In this document: piece by piece, positions 45,412-54,943 of the stretch
How positions within the stretch are numbered: position 1 is the first letter of the stretch
How the letters are laid out: the number at the start of each line of letters is the position of its first letter
NCBI RefSeq assembly: GCF_014189535.1
Contig: NZ_CP050307.1
Location: 744,001-808,000 of the forward strand
Reading direction: 5' to 3'
DNA from: Rhizobium lusitanum
GTDB lineage: Bacteria; Pseudomonadota; Alphaproteobacteria; Rhizobiales; Rhizobiaceae
Length of the DNA stretch: 64,000 nucleotides
Notes under the pieces: generated by a model
What the model was told of the DNA's origin: nothing
Seen by the model: only the letters and a program-made list of their open reading frames with translations
Database searches by the model: none
Translations under genes and position numbers: made by a program

Positions 45412-47295
45412 TCAATCCGCCAAAACGATCGAACCGACGGCGTAGGGTCCAAGAGTGAGGCCATCGCCCGGAAGCTGGACAGCGGGGCGCAAGCGGCCAA
45501 GCTCGATCAACTGCGCCACGGGCGTCACGTTCACGAGCAGCAATTGTGGCGCGCCATGCGCTGGCTTGGCAATGAAGGCGAGGACTGCGGTCGGGTCGGA
45601 AGATATGCATTCCCGCCATGGACTGCCGGCGAGGCGGGCCAGCAGGGCAACCGTGTTAAAGATCGGGCGTCTGCCGCCGGCTGGAGACGGCTCATCCCTG
45701 CCGGCGATCAACCCGAAGGGGCCTGTCAGCGCTGAAAGCGTCAGGCATTCCAGACCGGCATCGAGCACCTTGGCTGCATAGCCAAGGGCGAAAGCTTCGG
45801 CGAAACGGCCATTGTGTCGGGGATCCGTATTCGCCATCGCAATACGGCGACCGTCGCGATTGTCCATGGTCCGGCTACCATAGGGGTTTTGCCGCATGGG
45901 AATGGTGGAGGGGCCGATGCGGTAGGGCTTGTCGCCGTAGATGGCGTGTACCGAGCGTGTGATGAACGGCAGCGCTTCCAGTGTCTGCATGACGCTGAGA
46001 TCGTCGGAGGCATGCACGATCGGGTTGGTGCAATGGGTGATGAGATCGAGCGGTTCGGAGGGTACGCGCTTGCGATTGAGCTCGGTGAAGTAGCTGAGCA
46101 TACCGCCGCCGAGGCGAGTGCCCGGAAAGGCGGCGCGAGCTGCCGTATAGACCTCCTCAAGCGGAGGGCACGCCGGCCATTGGCTGCCCGGAGGTGTCGA
46201 TTGCCTGTCCACGGAAGGGGAAATGACAATCGCGTCCGGCCAGAACCCGGCCGTCTGCATCCAGATTGCGCACTCCATCGCTTCCGCCAGCGGCGATTGC
46301 TTGCACGGCAAGGCTATCTCCAGCGTCGATGTGCCGGCATTGAGCTGGGCAATGGCGTTGAACGCCTTAAACGCATCTGCGCCATGACCGGCATTCGGAT
46401 CGAAGTGAAAAAGCAATTCCTGCGGCCCGATTTCCGCCAGGACATCGCGAGCCTCAAGCGTCGCCTGCGCCTCCTCGGGCGTGATCACGAGGCCGGTCGC
46501 CGGCATTGTCCCGCGCTTCGCTCCCTCCGTGATCGTGACGGCCCGGCTGCCCGGAGAGGCGGATTCTGGAGCGTTCAGTGTCTCTCGTTTGTCCTTTATG
46601 CCGAGAACGACGCGTTGCCTAACGGACTGGCCGGCCGGTATTTGATAGGGCCAGGGCAAAGCGAGAGGGCGAACATAGGTCTTGTAGGAGGCGTCCGACC
46701 AGTTGCGCTGGTCTTCCATCTCGAAGGTATCGCCCTCCATCCGGCATTCCGCCGTGACTTGCGGCATGACGGTATGCGTGATCGCCCGCATATCCTTAAA
46801 GGGCTGCCACGGCTCGATGAGATCGGGAAAGTGGGTATCGTCGCGATGGCCATCGACATGCTCCACCGAGACCGGTGTGCCGGCCACGCCGACAATCGGA
46901 TGAAGGATGCAGAAGCCGCAGCGATTGGTCTCGAAGCCGGTTTCGGAGACCGCTTCCGCATCGAAGATCACAAGACCCCCGGCTTCAGCGGAAATATGAA
47001 CGCGAATTTCGAGCATGGTGCCCTCGGAGCCGATGCAATGGGCGACGTAGCTCACCAAAAAGGCATCCTCGCCCTGATTGATCGTCAGCTCCGATAGCGA
47101 TGGTGCATAGGTGCCCCAATCGCGGTCGCGCACCAGATAGGAGACGCCGCGTAGTACCTCGATACCGTCATAGGTGATTATGCGGAGATTGCCGTCCTTG
47201 AAGTCGACAGCGAGCCGGCCAGCAGTCAGTCGTACCGGCGGGGTTTCGGTTTCATACGTACCATAAAGCTGAAAAGGGTCGCTCTCGGCCGTCAT
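45412..47295 (-). CDS. apnL: Probable D-apionate lactonase
   Basis: This 627-residue cytoplasmic protein is without signal peptide. Its length and its place beside a Gfo/Idh dehydrogenase, an apionate oxidoisomerase, a DUF1537 kinase and a RuBisCO-like gene match the ApnL family, which opens D-apionolactone to D-apionate. Residues ~1-240 look beta-rich (galactose-mutarotase-like) and ~280-560 resemble a barrel. The start ATG at 47295 shares one base with the dehydrogenase stop (TGATG). I assign it mainly by context and overall resemblance; no catalytic residue is claimed. Confidence 0.75.
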   Translation of the reverse strand: MTAESDPFQLYGTYETETPPVRLTAGRLAVDFKDGNLRIITYDGIEVLRGVSYLVRDRDWGTYAPSLSELTINQGEDAFLVSYVAHCIGSEGTMLEIRVHISAEAGGLVIFDAEAVSETGFETNRCGFCILHPIVGVAGTPVSVEHVDGHRDDTHFPDLIEPWQPFKDMRAITHTVMPQVTAECRMEGDTFEMEDQRNWSDASYKTYVRPLALPWPYQIPAGQSVRQRVVLGIKDKRETLNAPESASPGSRAVTITEGAKRGTMPATGLVITPEEAQATLEARDVLAEIGPQELLFHFDPNAGHGADAFKAFNAIAQLNAGTSTLEIALPCKQSPLAEAMECAIWMQTAGFWPDAIVISPSVDRQSTPPGSQWPACPPLEEVYTAARAAFPGTRLGGGMLSYFTELNRKRVPSEPLDLITHCTNPIVHASDDLSVMQTLEALPFITRSVHAIYGDKPYRIGPSTIPMRQNPYGSRTMDNRDGRRIAMANTDPRHNGRFAEAFALGYAAKVLDAGLECLTLSALTGPFGLIAGRDEPSPAGGRRPIFNTVALLARLAGSPWRECISSDPTAVLAFIAKPAHGAPQLLLVNVTPVAQLIELGRLRPAVQLPGDGLTLGPYAVGSIVLAD

Positions 47296-48326
47296 CACAG
47301 CATCGCTCCGATGTCGACTGTCCTCCCATCGGCCGCACTCTGATAGGCGGCTTCGACAAGGGCGAAAGTCTTCATATTATCCGCGCCGGAGGTCGAGGTT
47401 TCACCGCCTGACGCGAGACGGTCTGTCCAGTGTTGCTGGATCGCCAGCACGCTTTCCTGGATGTTGTGCCAGGGGCGGGAGGCCCAGGAGAGCAACTGCG
47501 GCGACGCATCGGAGATAGTCGTGCCGTTCGGACCAGTCACCTCGAGACGATAGCCTTGCGAGAGCCGGATCGTTCCCTGTGTTCCGTCGATCTCTATCAA
47601 CGTTTCGGGAAAGAGTTCCGTGCCGAGCTTGGTCGCGTAGCTGACATCGACGATCGATGTCGCGCCGTTCTGGTGGTCCAGCAGGATGGTGGCGACATCC
47701 TCGCCTTTGATCTTGTGATTAACCCGTTTGGTGCGGGCGGCGAGTGTCGCGACGTCACCAAGAATGAAGCGGGCGATGTCGAGCGTGTGAATGCCGAGAT
47801 CCTCGATGATGAAGCGTTCGCCTTCCGCGAGATAAGGCTGGCCGGAAAAGACGTCGAAGCCGGAGCGGAAGGAAAAACGGCCCCAGAAAGGCTCGCCGAT
47901 GGCGCCTGATTGCAGCACGCTCTTTATCGCCTGTATCGGCGTCTGCCAGCGAAAATTCTCATGCACCATCAGAGGTATGCCAGCGTTTTCGCAAGTACGG
48001 ACCATCGCTTTGGCATCGCTCAAGGATTTTGCGAAGGGCTTCTGGCAAATGGCTGGAATTTTATACGTTGCCGCCATTTCCACCAATGCGCGGTGGCTTT
48101 GGACGGTCGTTGCGATATCGACGAAATCAAATCCGCCTTCGGCGAAAAGAGCTGCCGCGTCGCTGTAACGGCGCTCGATGCCGAATTGATCGCCGACGAT
48201 CTTCAGCCGCTCCGGATCGCGGTCACAGATCGCGACGATCCCGGCGCCGTTGACGTCTTTCCACGCATGCATCTGATTGACCGCAAAGAAGCCGCAGCCG
48301 ATGAGCGCACCCTTGAATTCCCCCAT
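47295..48326 (-). CDS. apsD: Gfo/Idh/MocA-family dehydrogenase, probable D-apiose dehydrogenase
   Basis: This 343-residue NAD(P)-dependent enzyme has an N-terminal Rossmann fold (LIGCGFFAVNQMHAW, ~7-21), the family catalytic segment CQKPFAKS near 94 (EKP in most relatives, here QKP) and a C-terminal substrate domain with EDLGIHTLDIARFILGD near 170 carrying the likely catalytic His/Asp. In D-apiose use it would form D-apionolactone. It lies two bases after the ABC permease gene. Confidence 0.8.
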   Translation of the reverse strand: MGEFKGALIGCGFFAVNQMHAWKDVNGAGIVAICDRDPERLKIVGDQFGIERRYSDAAALFAEGGFDFVDIATTVQSHRALVEMAATYKIPAICQKPFAKSLSDAKAMVRTCENAGIPLMVHENFRWQTPIQAIKSVLQSGAIGEPFWGRFSFRSGFDVFSGQPYLAEGERFIIEDLGIHTLDIARFILGDVATLAARTKRVNHKIKGEDVATILLDHQNGATSIVDVSYATKLGTELFPETLIEIDGTQGTIRLSQGYRLEVTGPNGTTISDASPQLLSWASRPWHNIQESVLAIQQHWTDRLASGGETSTSGADNMKTFALVEAAYQSAADGRTVDIGAML

Positions 48327-48328
48327 GT

Positions 48329-49393
48329 TCAGCCTGCCTTTGCCATTTGCATGAGCGTCACGCGCTGTTGCAGGCGGCGCTGCGCCTGGTCGACGACTAC
48401 GGCAATGATGATAACCAGTCCCTTGATGACCATCTGCCAGAAGGACGAGACGCCCATCATCACCAGCCCATCGGAGAGGATGCCGATGACGAAGGCGCCG
48501 ATAATGGTGCCGCCGATCGTTCCACGCCCGCCCGACATCGAGGTGCCGCCGAGGACGGCCGCTGCGATGGCGTTGAGCTCGAAGCTCTCGCCGGTCGCGG
48601 GATGTGCGGCCATCAGTTCCGACGAAATGATGATGCCGACGATGGCCGCGCAGAGGCCTGAGAACATATAGACGAAGATCTTCACCACATCGACGCGAAT
48701 GCCCGACATGCGCGCGGCGCGCTCATTGCCGCCGACGGCAAAGATATGCCGGCCGATCGGCGTCGAGCGGGAGACATAGGCGGCGATCAGCGCGAGAAAG
48801 ATGAGGATCCAGATGGAGACGGGAAGACCAAGCAGCCTGCCGGCACCGAAGACGTCGAAGCCCGTCGTGTCGAATTCCGGCCTGCCAACGAGGTTCGGAA
48901 AAGTCTGTCCGTCCGAGGACAGCAGCGCCAGACCTCGGGCGACGTAGAGTGTGCCAAGCGTCGCGATGAAAGGCGCGACGTTGAGCTTGGTGATCAGCAG
49001 CCCGTTGATGAGCCCGATCAGCAGCCCGACGGTGAGGGTGATCAGGATGATCTCGTATATGTTGAAATAGACGGTGTATCCGATCGGCAATGCGACGCCG
49101 TTGAGGATGAGGGCGCCCGCCACCATGCCGCACAGGCCGACGATCGAGCCGACCGAGAGGTCGATGCCACCGGTGATGATGACGAAGGTCATGCCCATTG
49201 CCAGGAAGGCGTTGAGCGCGACGTGCTTCGACATCAGGATCATGTTGGCGGTCGATGTGAAGTTCGGCGCGAAGATGGCGAAGAAGATGATGACGGCAAA
49301 GAGCGCGATGAAGGTTCTAAGCTTCATCAGCGTCAGGAGCGCAGAGCCGTTCGACCGCTTGGCCGCAAAAGAAGTGGAAGTATCTGCCGTCAT
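48329..49393 (-). CDS. Ribose-type sugar ABC transporter permease (probable D-apiose)
   Basis: This 354-residue inner-membrane permease of the RbsC/AraH family has about ten helices, with the family segments FVIITGGIDLSVGSIVGL near 75 and AAVLGGTSMSGGRGTIGGT near 265. It overlaps the ATPase gene by four bases. It works as a homodimer with the ATPase and binding protein encoded upstream. Confidence 0.93.
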   Translation of the reverse strand: MTADTSTSFAAKRSNGSALLTLMKLRTFIALFAVIIFFAIFAPNFTSTANMILMSKHVALNAFLAMGMTFVIITGGIDLSVGSIVGLCGMVAGALILNGVALPIGYTVYFNIYEIILITLTVGLLIGLINGLLITKLNVAPFIATLGTLYVARGLALLSSDGQTFPNLVGRPEFDTTGFDVFGAGRLLGLPVSIWILIFLALIAAYVSRSTPIGRHIFAVGGNERAARMSGIRVDVVKIFVYMFSGLCAAIVGIIISSELMAAHPATGESFELNAIAAAVLGGTSMSGGRGTIGGTIIGAFVIGILSDGLVMMGVSSFWQMVIKGLVIIIAVVVDQAQRRLQQRVTLMQMAKAG

Positions 49394-50940
49394 GACGCGA
49401 GTTCCCTTGTATGTCCGTGTCCCTTGGCCGAAGCGGCGATGATGGCTTCTTCCGTGGCGTCGCTCCTGTCGAAGACGGCAACGAGCTTGCCGTTGCTCAA
49501 GACGGCGATGCGGTCGGAAAGCGCCATAACCTCTTCAAGGTCCGAGGTTGAAAACAGGATTGCCAGGCCCTTGCCGGCGAGCCTGCGCATGGTGCGGAAG
49601 ACATCCGCCTTGGCACCGACGTCGATGCCCCGGCTCGGTTCGTCCATCAGAAGAACCTTGGGGTCGGTCATCAGCGCCTTGCCGATAACAACCTTCTGCT
49701 GGTTGCCGCCGGACATCGATGTCACCTCGAAATCCGGATTGGGCGCCTTGATGGAGAGATCACGGATCATGTCGTGCGTGGCCTGTTTTTCGGCGCCGGC
49801 ATCGATGTGAAAGAAGCGGGCGAAGCGCCCGAGGCTCGCCAGCGTCAGGTTGCTGGCGATGGACAGCACCTGCACCAGCCCCTCGCGCTGCCGATCCTCC
49901 GGTATCAACGCCAGACCGCGCCGGATCCGACGGGTGGTATCGCGTTCGCGAATCTCGACGCCGTCGATGAAGATCTTGCCGGTCGAATGCATGTGCCGGC
50001 CCATGACGCATTCGAAGAATTCGCTGCGGCCGGCGCCCATCAATCCGTAAATGCCGAGAATCTCGCCAGCGCGAACGGAGAGCGAGACATGGTCGACGGC
50101 AAGGCCGCCGGTCGAACGCGGCAGGCTGATCTCCTCGGCGCGGAAGGCTTCCTTGCCGATCGTATGGCTCTCACCCTTGGCGAAATCCTTAGCATCTGAT
50201 CCGATCATCGATCGGACGATCCATTTCGTATCGATATCGCGAACCATAGCCTGGCCGGTGATCTGCCCGTCGCGCAGCACTGTGATGTAATCGCCGATCC
50301 GCATCAGCTCTTCCAGCCGGTGCGAGATATAGACGATGGCCACACCTTGCGCTTTCAGCTCGGCGATCACCTTGAAGAGAATGTCGACTTCCGCCGCAGA
50401 CAGCGCCGAAGTCGGCTCATCCATGATCAGGATCCGGGCGTTGAGCGAGATGGCCTTGGCGATTTCGACAAGCTGCTGTTGCCCGATCGGTAGATCCTCG
50501 ATCATGGTCTCGGCATTGATGCCCGCATCCAGTCTCTTCAGGAACTCATTGGCCTTGACGATCTGCGCCTTGTGGTCGATGCCGAAGATGCCGCGCGTAA
50601 TCTCACGCGTCGCAAAAATGTTTTCGGCCACCGACATGTTGGCGAAGAGGTTGAGCTCCTGGAAGATCATGCCGATGCCGCGTGCCTGTGCATCGGCCGG
50701 GCTGTCAAAATGAACGGCTTCGCCTTCGAGAACGATGCGGCCGAGGGTCGGCCGTTCGACGCCCGCGATGATCTTCATAAGCGTCGATTTGCCGGCGCCG
50801 TTTTCACCGACCAGCACATTGACCGCGCCGCGCCGCAGCTCGAGATTGGCGCGCTTGACTGCAACGATGCCCGAATAGACCTTCGATACGTCTTCCAGGC
50901 GAAGGATGATGTCGTCCTCAGTCGTTTCGCCCATGCTCAT
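49390..50940 (-). CDS. Ribose-type sugar ABC transporter ATPase (two domains)
   Basis: This 516-residue RbsA/MglA-type protein has two nucleotide-binding halves. The first has Walker A GENGAGKST near 47 and a degraded signature region LPIGQQQLVEIAKA. The second has the typical non-canonical Walker A region (GLMGAGRSE, near 300), signature MSGGNQQK and Walker B VLLMDEPSRGIDVGAK. The start ATG at 50940 overlaps the DUF2291 stop. The upstream extension to 51108 lies inside that gene and is rejected. Confidence 0.93.
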   Translation of the reverse strand: MSMGETTEDDIILRLEDVSKVYSGIVAVKRANLELRRGAVNVLVGENGAGKSTLMKIIAGVERPTLGRIVLEGEAVHFDSPADAQARGIGMIFQELNLFANMSVAENIFATREITRGIFGIDHKAQIVKANEFLKRLDAGINAETMIEDLPIGQQQLVEIAKAISLNARILIMDEPTSALSAAEVDILFKVIAELKAQGVAIVYISHRLEELMRIGDYITVLRDGQITGQAMVRDIDTKWIVRSMIGSDAKDFAKGESHTIGKEAFRAEEISLPRSTGGLAVDHVSLSVRAGEILGIYGLMGAGRSEFFECVMGRHMHSTGKIFIDGVEIRERDTTRRIRRGLALIPEDRQREGLVQVLSIASNLTLASLGRFARFFHIDAGAEKQATHDMIRDLSIKAPNPDFEVTSMSGGNQQKVVIGKALMTDPKVLLMDEPSRGIDVGAKADVFRTMRRLAGKGLAILFSTSDLEEVMALSDRIAVLSNGKLVAVFDRSDATEEAIIAASAKGHGHTRELAS

Positions 50941-51581
50941 TGCCCCAACGCCAGTGCCGACGGGGTGATCAGCGGTAATTGGCCGGATGCGGGCAGCGGA
51001 TACGCACCGGTCACAGTGACCGTCTTGCCCACAAGGCCATCGCGTGGCAGGGCCGCGAGGAAGGATGTGTTTGCCTTCTCGTTGAACGCCTTGCCGAATT
51101 GCGCCCATTCGATCTGGTTTCTGAATTCATTGAAGTCGAGGAAATCCAGCGCGTCGCGCAAGGCTGTACCACGGATGGCAGGACCGATCTGTACCTTCGC
51201 GTCGGCCTTGCCGTCGCCGTCCGCGTCGACGTCGAGGGTCGCGGCGCGAGAGGCGGTATCCGCGGCGACGATCTTGCCGCTGAGCTTGACCGCATAGGTC
51301 CAGGGCGATGAAGTCTGCTTGCGCGGATTTCCGTATTTTGCGCCGGCTTCGTCCGGATTGGATGCGACCGCCTGCAACACCACCTTGAAGTCGCCCGCGC
51401 GCTTCTCAAGGTCGGGAAGCACTTGCGATTGCCAGATTGCATCGACCTTGGTCGCGGGATCGAAAGCGGTCTTTGCCGCCTCCGCCGCCTTTTCCTCAGG
51501 TGTAGGTGTTTTAATGATCTTGCAGCCGGGCAGCGCTGCGACCAGCATGACGGCCACAACCGCGCCTCTGATCCTCAACAT
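50937..51581 (-). CDS. DUF2291-family lipoprotein of the sugar ABC operon
   Basis: This 214-residue predicted lipoprotein has a signal ending AALPGC (Cys20) followed by a periplasmic domain with KVDAIWQSQVLPDLEKRA and a C-terminal small beta domain (GKTVTVTGAYPLP). The ATG at 51581 has AGAGGTG upstream; the longer frame would remove the signal from the N-terminus. DUF2291 genes recur beside ribose-type ABC importers and RuBisCO-like sugar-acid clusters, but their role is not known to me. It overlaps the ATPase gene by four bases. Confidence 0.8.
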   Translation of the reverse strand: MLRIRGAVVAVMLVAALPGCKIIKTPTPEEKAAEAAKTAFDPATKVDAIWQSQVLPDLEKRAGDFKVVLQAVASNPDEAGAKYGNPRKQTSSPWTYAVKLSGKIVAADTASRAATLDVDADGDGKADAKVQIGPAIRGTALRDALDFLDFNEFRNQIEWAQFGKAFNEKANTSFLAALPRDGLVGKTVTVTGAYPLPASGQLPLITPSALALGQ

Positions 51582-51611
51582 GCAATGCACCTCTATCTCA
51601 CAGGAAAACAT

Positions 51612-51646
51612 GTCCGGAGAGCGTGGAATTTCCACGCTCTCCGGAC
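51612..51646 (-). terminator. 16-bp perfect intercistronic hairpin after the binding-protein gene
   Basis: GTCCGGAGAGCGTGGA at 51612-51627 pairs with its exact complement at 51631-51646 around a 3-base loop. It lies between the binding-protein stop and the DUF2291/ATPase/permease genes and has no T run. It probably stabilises the upstream mRNA or partially attenuates transcription, so binding protein is made in excess. Confidence 0.8.
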
Positions 51647-51660
51647 TGCTCGGTCCGCCA

Positions 51661-52680
<1,020 letters not shown>

Positions 52681-53508
52681 TCAGGTGATGCGCTGAATGC
52701 TGTCTGCGATCTCTTTCGGTTCGAAGACCTTTTTCCAATCGTCGCGCATCAGCGCCGGAATGCCGAATTCGATGGCCTTGTTGCAGGCATCCGAAAACAC
52801 GCCGTCGACTTCCTTGAAGATGACGGCCCCGAGAACGTTCATGTGGCCGAGCAGGAAGTCGCGGGCGGCCTCTTCCGGAACGCCGCGTGCAACGCATTCA
52901 TCCATCGCCTGCCGCATCACAACGAGCAGCGATGCGCAAACGGTTTCCGACAGCCCCGGCTCGAGCATGGCCATCTGTTCGACCGTAACCCGGTGCGAAC
53001 GCATGACCGGCGCCCAGATGACTTTGGCAACCTCCTCGCCGAGCGCATAGGCGCTTTCCGGTCCCTGCATCAAGGCCGAAACGATATGCTGCTTGGCGAA
53101 CAGGCCGCCGAAGTGATCCTTCTTCGCCTGCATATCAGTTTCGTCATTGAAAATAGGGGGATGGCAGGGATGGGTAACAAAATAGGTGAGGTCATCACGC
53201 TTCGGCAGATGGCCAGCGAAGGGGGCGGCGGCATCGAGTGCTACGACCATCGTTCCCGGCTTCAATTTGTCGACAATCCCGGCGGCAACCTTGCCGATGG
53301 CGGTGTCGGGAACGGCGAGAATAACAACATCGGCGCCGTCGAGTGCGTCATCGGCCGGCACGCAGGATAGATCGAGATCGTTCTTCAACCGCGCCTTGCC
53401 GGCGTCGCTGACCTCGACATGACGGACATCGAAGCGCGAGCCTTTCAGGTTCTTGGCGAGCCGATATCCCATTTTTCCGCCGGCGCCGAAAAGAGCAATT
53501 ACAGTCAT
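52681..53508 (-). CDS. apnO: D-apionate oxidoisomerase
   Basis: This 275-residue NAD-dependent enzyme has the N-terminal Rossmann motif LFGAGGKMGYRLAKNL (5-20) and a C-terminal helical domain of the 6-phosphogluconate-dehydrogenase type. ApnO oxidises D-apionate with migration of the hydroxymethyl group to 3-oxo-isoapionate. Assignment rests on the family type plus the RuBisCO-like and DUF1537 kinase genes beside it. GAGGTAGAAAAC precedes the ATG. A GGTATGATGAG site lies 40 bases upstream, so this gene probably begins its own transcript. Confidence 0.82.
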   Translation of the reverse strand: MTVIALFGAGGKMGYRLAKNLKGSRFDVRHVEVSDAGKARLKNDLDLSCVPADDALDGADVVILAVPDTAIGKVAAGIVDKLKPGTMVVALDAAAPFAGHLPKRDDLTYFVTHPCHPPIFNDETDMQAKKDHFGGLFAKQHIVSALMQGPESAYALGEEVAKVIWAPVMRSHRVTVEQMAMLEPGLSETVCASLLVVMRQAMDECVARGVPEEAARDFLLGHMNVLGAVIFKEVDGVFSDACNKAIEFGIPALMRDDWKKVFEPKEIADSIQRIT

Positions 53509-53547
53509 GTTTTCTACCTCGTCTATTTAAAATCGTGGTACCGCAAG

Positions 53548-53560
53548 TGGTATGATGAGT
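53548..53560 (+). promoter_or_regulatory. NanR-like GntR site (TGGTATGATGAGT) before apnO
   Basis: TGGTATGATGAGT differs by one base from the site at 56259. A half-like TGGTACC lies 12 bases before it (53536-53542). NanR-type GntR regulators bind GGTATA repeats. It is placed about 40 bases upstream of apnO. Binding is inferred. Confidence 0.55.
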
Positions 53561-53603
53561 CAATGATCACGCCATCTATTGGGTGGCGATATCTCGCGTT
53601 TTG

Positions 53604-54938
53604 CTACGCTTTTCGTCCATCTCGAATTTGAGAGAAATAATCGTCGGTGCCGACCTGCCCGCCCTTCAGTGCGATCTGCAACCCGTTGGTCGGCGCATAG
53701 CCGCCATGAGCAAGGCAAAGCGGTGACCCCGGTGTCTGCGGCAGCGGCAGCAGCGTCGTCAGGGCTTCCACGCGCAGCTCCTTCAGAGCATGGCTCGACG
53801 TGTCGCCGCCGGCGATGACGGCACGGGGGAGTCTTTCTTCCTCGACGATGCGGCGCAGGATGATGCCGAGAGCTTGTCCGAGCCGATGCCGGGCGCCGGG
53901 AACGCGGTCGATATCGCCGCCACGATCGGCCGAGGGGCCGAGCGCCGTATGCAGGATGACGCTGCGCCCGGCCTTCAGGCTGGCGACGCCGGTTTTGATT
54001 GCATTTTCAATTGCGCGATCGGCGCTTTCGCCAACCAGTGCGCGGGGATCGACATCAACGCCGTCGAAGTTGTCGGCCATAGCGCGTCGTATCTGCCGTT
54101 CGGTCGTCGGGGAAACGCTGCCAGACACCACGGCGAGGCGTCCAACCTTTCCCGGCAAGGCAAAATCCGGTCGTTCGCCGATCAGACCTTTGTCGCGCCA
54201 TGCATTGAGTAGCGCATATTCCACGCCGGAGGAGCCGGCAACGAAGGGGCCGTTGTCGGTTTTCAGCCGCCAGAGTTGCTTGCCCGTCTCTGCCTGTGTT
54301 TCCCGACCGTCGACGTCCATGAGCAGGATGCCGGAGGCTCTGGTGGCGAGTGCGTCAAGCTGCTGGTCGGCATTATCAGCCGTTAGCGTCACCAGATCAG
54401 CGACGCTGACGGGCAGGGAAGTCTGCTTGCCGAGATGCCGTGCAAGGTCGGCTTCGTCCATCGGCGTGACCGGATGGCGGCTCATCACCGGATGACGGTC
54501 GATGCGGAAGACCTGGCCTTGATAGGCCGCAAAAAGGTGACCGAAGGCGGTGTAACGCTTGAGTTGCGGTGCGCCCACCACGACCGGCACGAAGGGCTGT
54601 TCAAACAGCTCCTTGCCGATCTCGATCGCCTTGCCGATATTGCCGATCCTTGGGCTGGAATCGAAAGTAGAGCAAACCTTGTAATGGCATATCGCAGCGC
54701 CGAGGCCCTTCAGCCACTCGAATGTTGGCACAAGATGCTGCTGCATCCATTCCGGAGTCTCGCTGCGGCTTGTTCCGGCAATGCCGATCGCCCGGCATTC
54801 CTTGAAGCGGTCCAGCATCTCGGTGCTGGGAATGCCCAGGAAGAGTACGGTCGGAACGCCGTTCGATGCCAGGGCCTCCATCACATCGGTGGAGCCGGTG
54901 AAATCGTCGCCGTAATAGCTGAGAAGAAGATCGCCCAT
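53604..54938 (-). CDS. oiaK: DUF1537-family kinase, probable 3-oxo-isoapionate kinase
   Basis: This 444-residue four-carbon acid sugar kinase-type enzyme has an N-terminal domain LLSYYGDDFTGSTDVMEAL (4-22) with the substrate-binding DDFTGS signature, and a C-terminal nucleotide-binding domain with VIAGGDTSSHALKEL near 372. It would phosphorylate 3-oxo-isoapionate at C4, the substrate of the RuBisCO-like protein encoded five bases upstream. The family is otherwise known for threonate, erythronate and tetronate-type kinases, but the gene partner supports the apiose role. Confidence 0.85.
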   Translation of the reverse strand: MGDLLLSYYGDDFTGSTDVMEALASNGVPTVLFLGIPSTEMLDRFKECRAIGIAGTSRSETPEWMQQHLVPTFEWLKGLGAAICHYKVCSTFDSSPRIGNIGKAIEIGKELFEQPFVPVVVGAPQLKRYTAFGHLFAAYQGQVFRIDRHPVMSRHPVTPMDEADLARHLGKQTSLPVSVADLVTLTADNADQQLDALATRASGILLMDVDGRETQAETGKQLWRLKTDNGPFVAGSSGVEYALLNAWRDKGLIGERPDFALPGKVGRLAVVSGSVSPTTERQIRRAMADNFDGVDVDPRALVGESADRAIENAIKTGVASLKAGRSVILHTALGPSADRGGDIDRVPGARHRLGQALGIILRRIVEEERLPRAVIAGGDTSSHALKELRVEALTTLLPLPQTPGSPLCLAHGGYAPTNGLQIALKGGQVGTDDYFSQIRDGRKA

Positions 54939-54943
54939 CGTCC

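Noticed and set aside
45814..47097. A 427-codon plus-strand frame antisense to the lactonase gene
   Set aside because: Antisense shadow; the lactonase frame is longer, in operon register and coupled to its neighbours.
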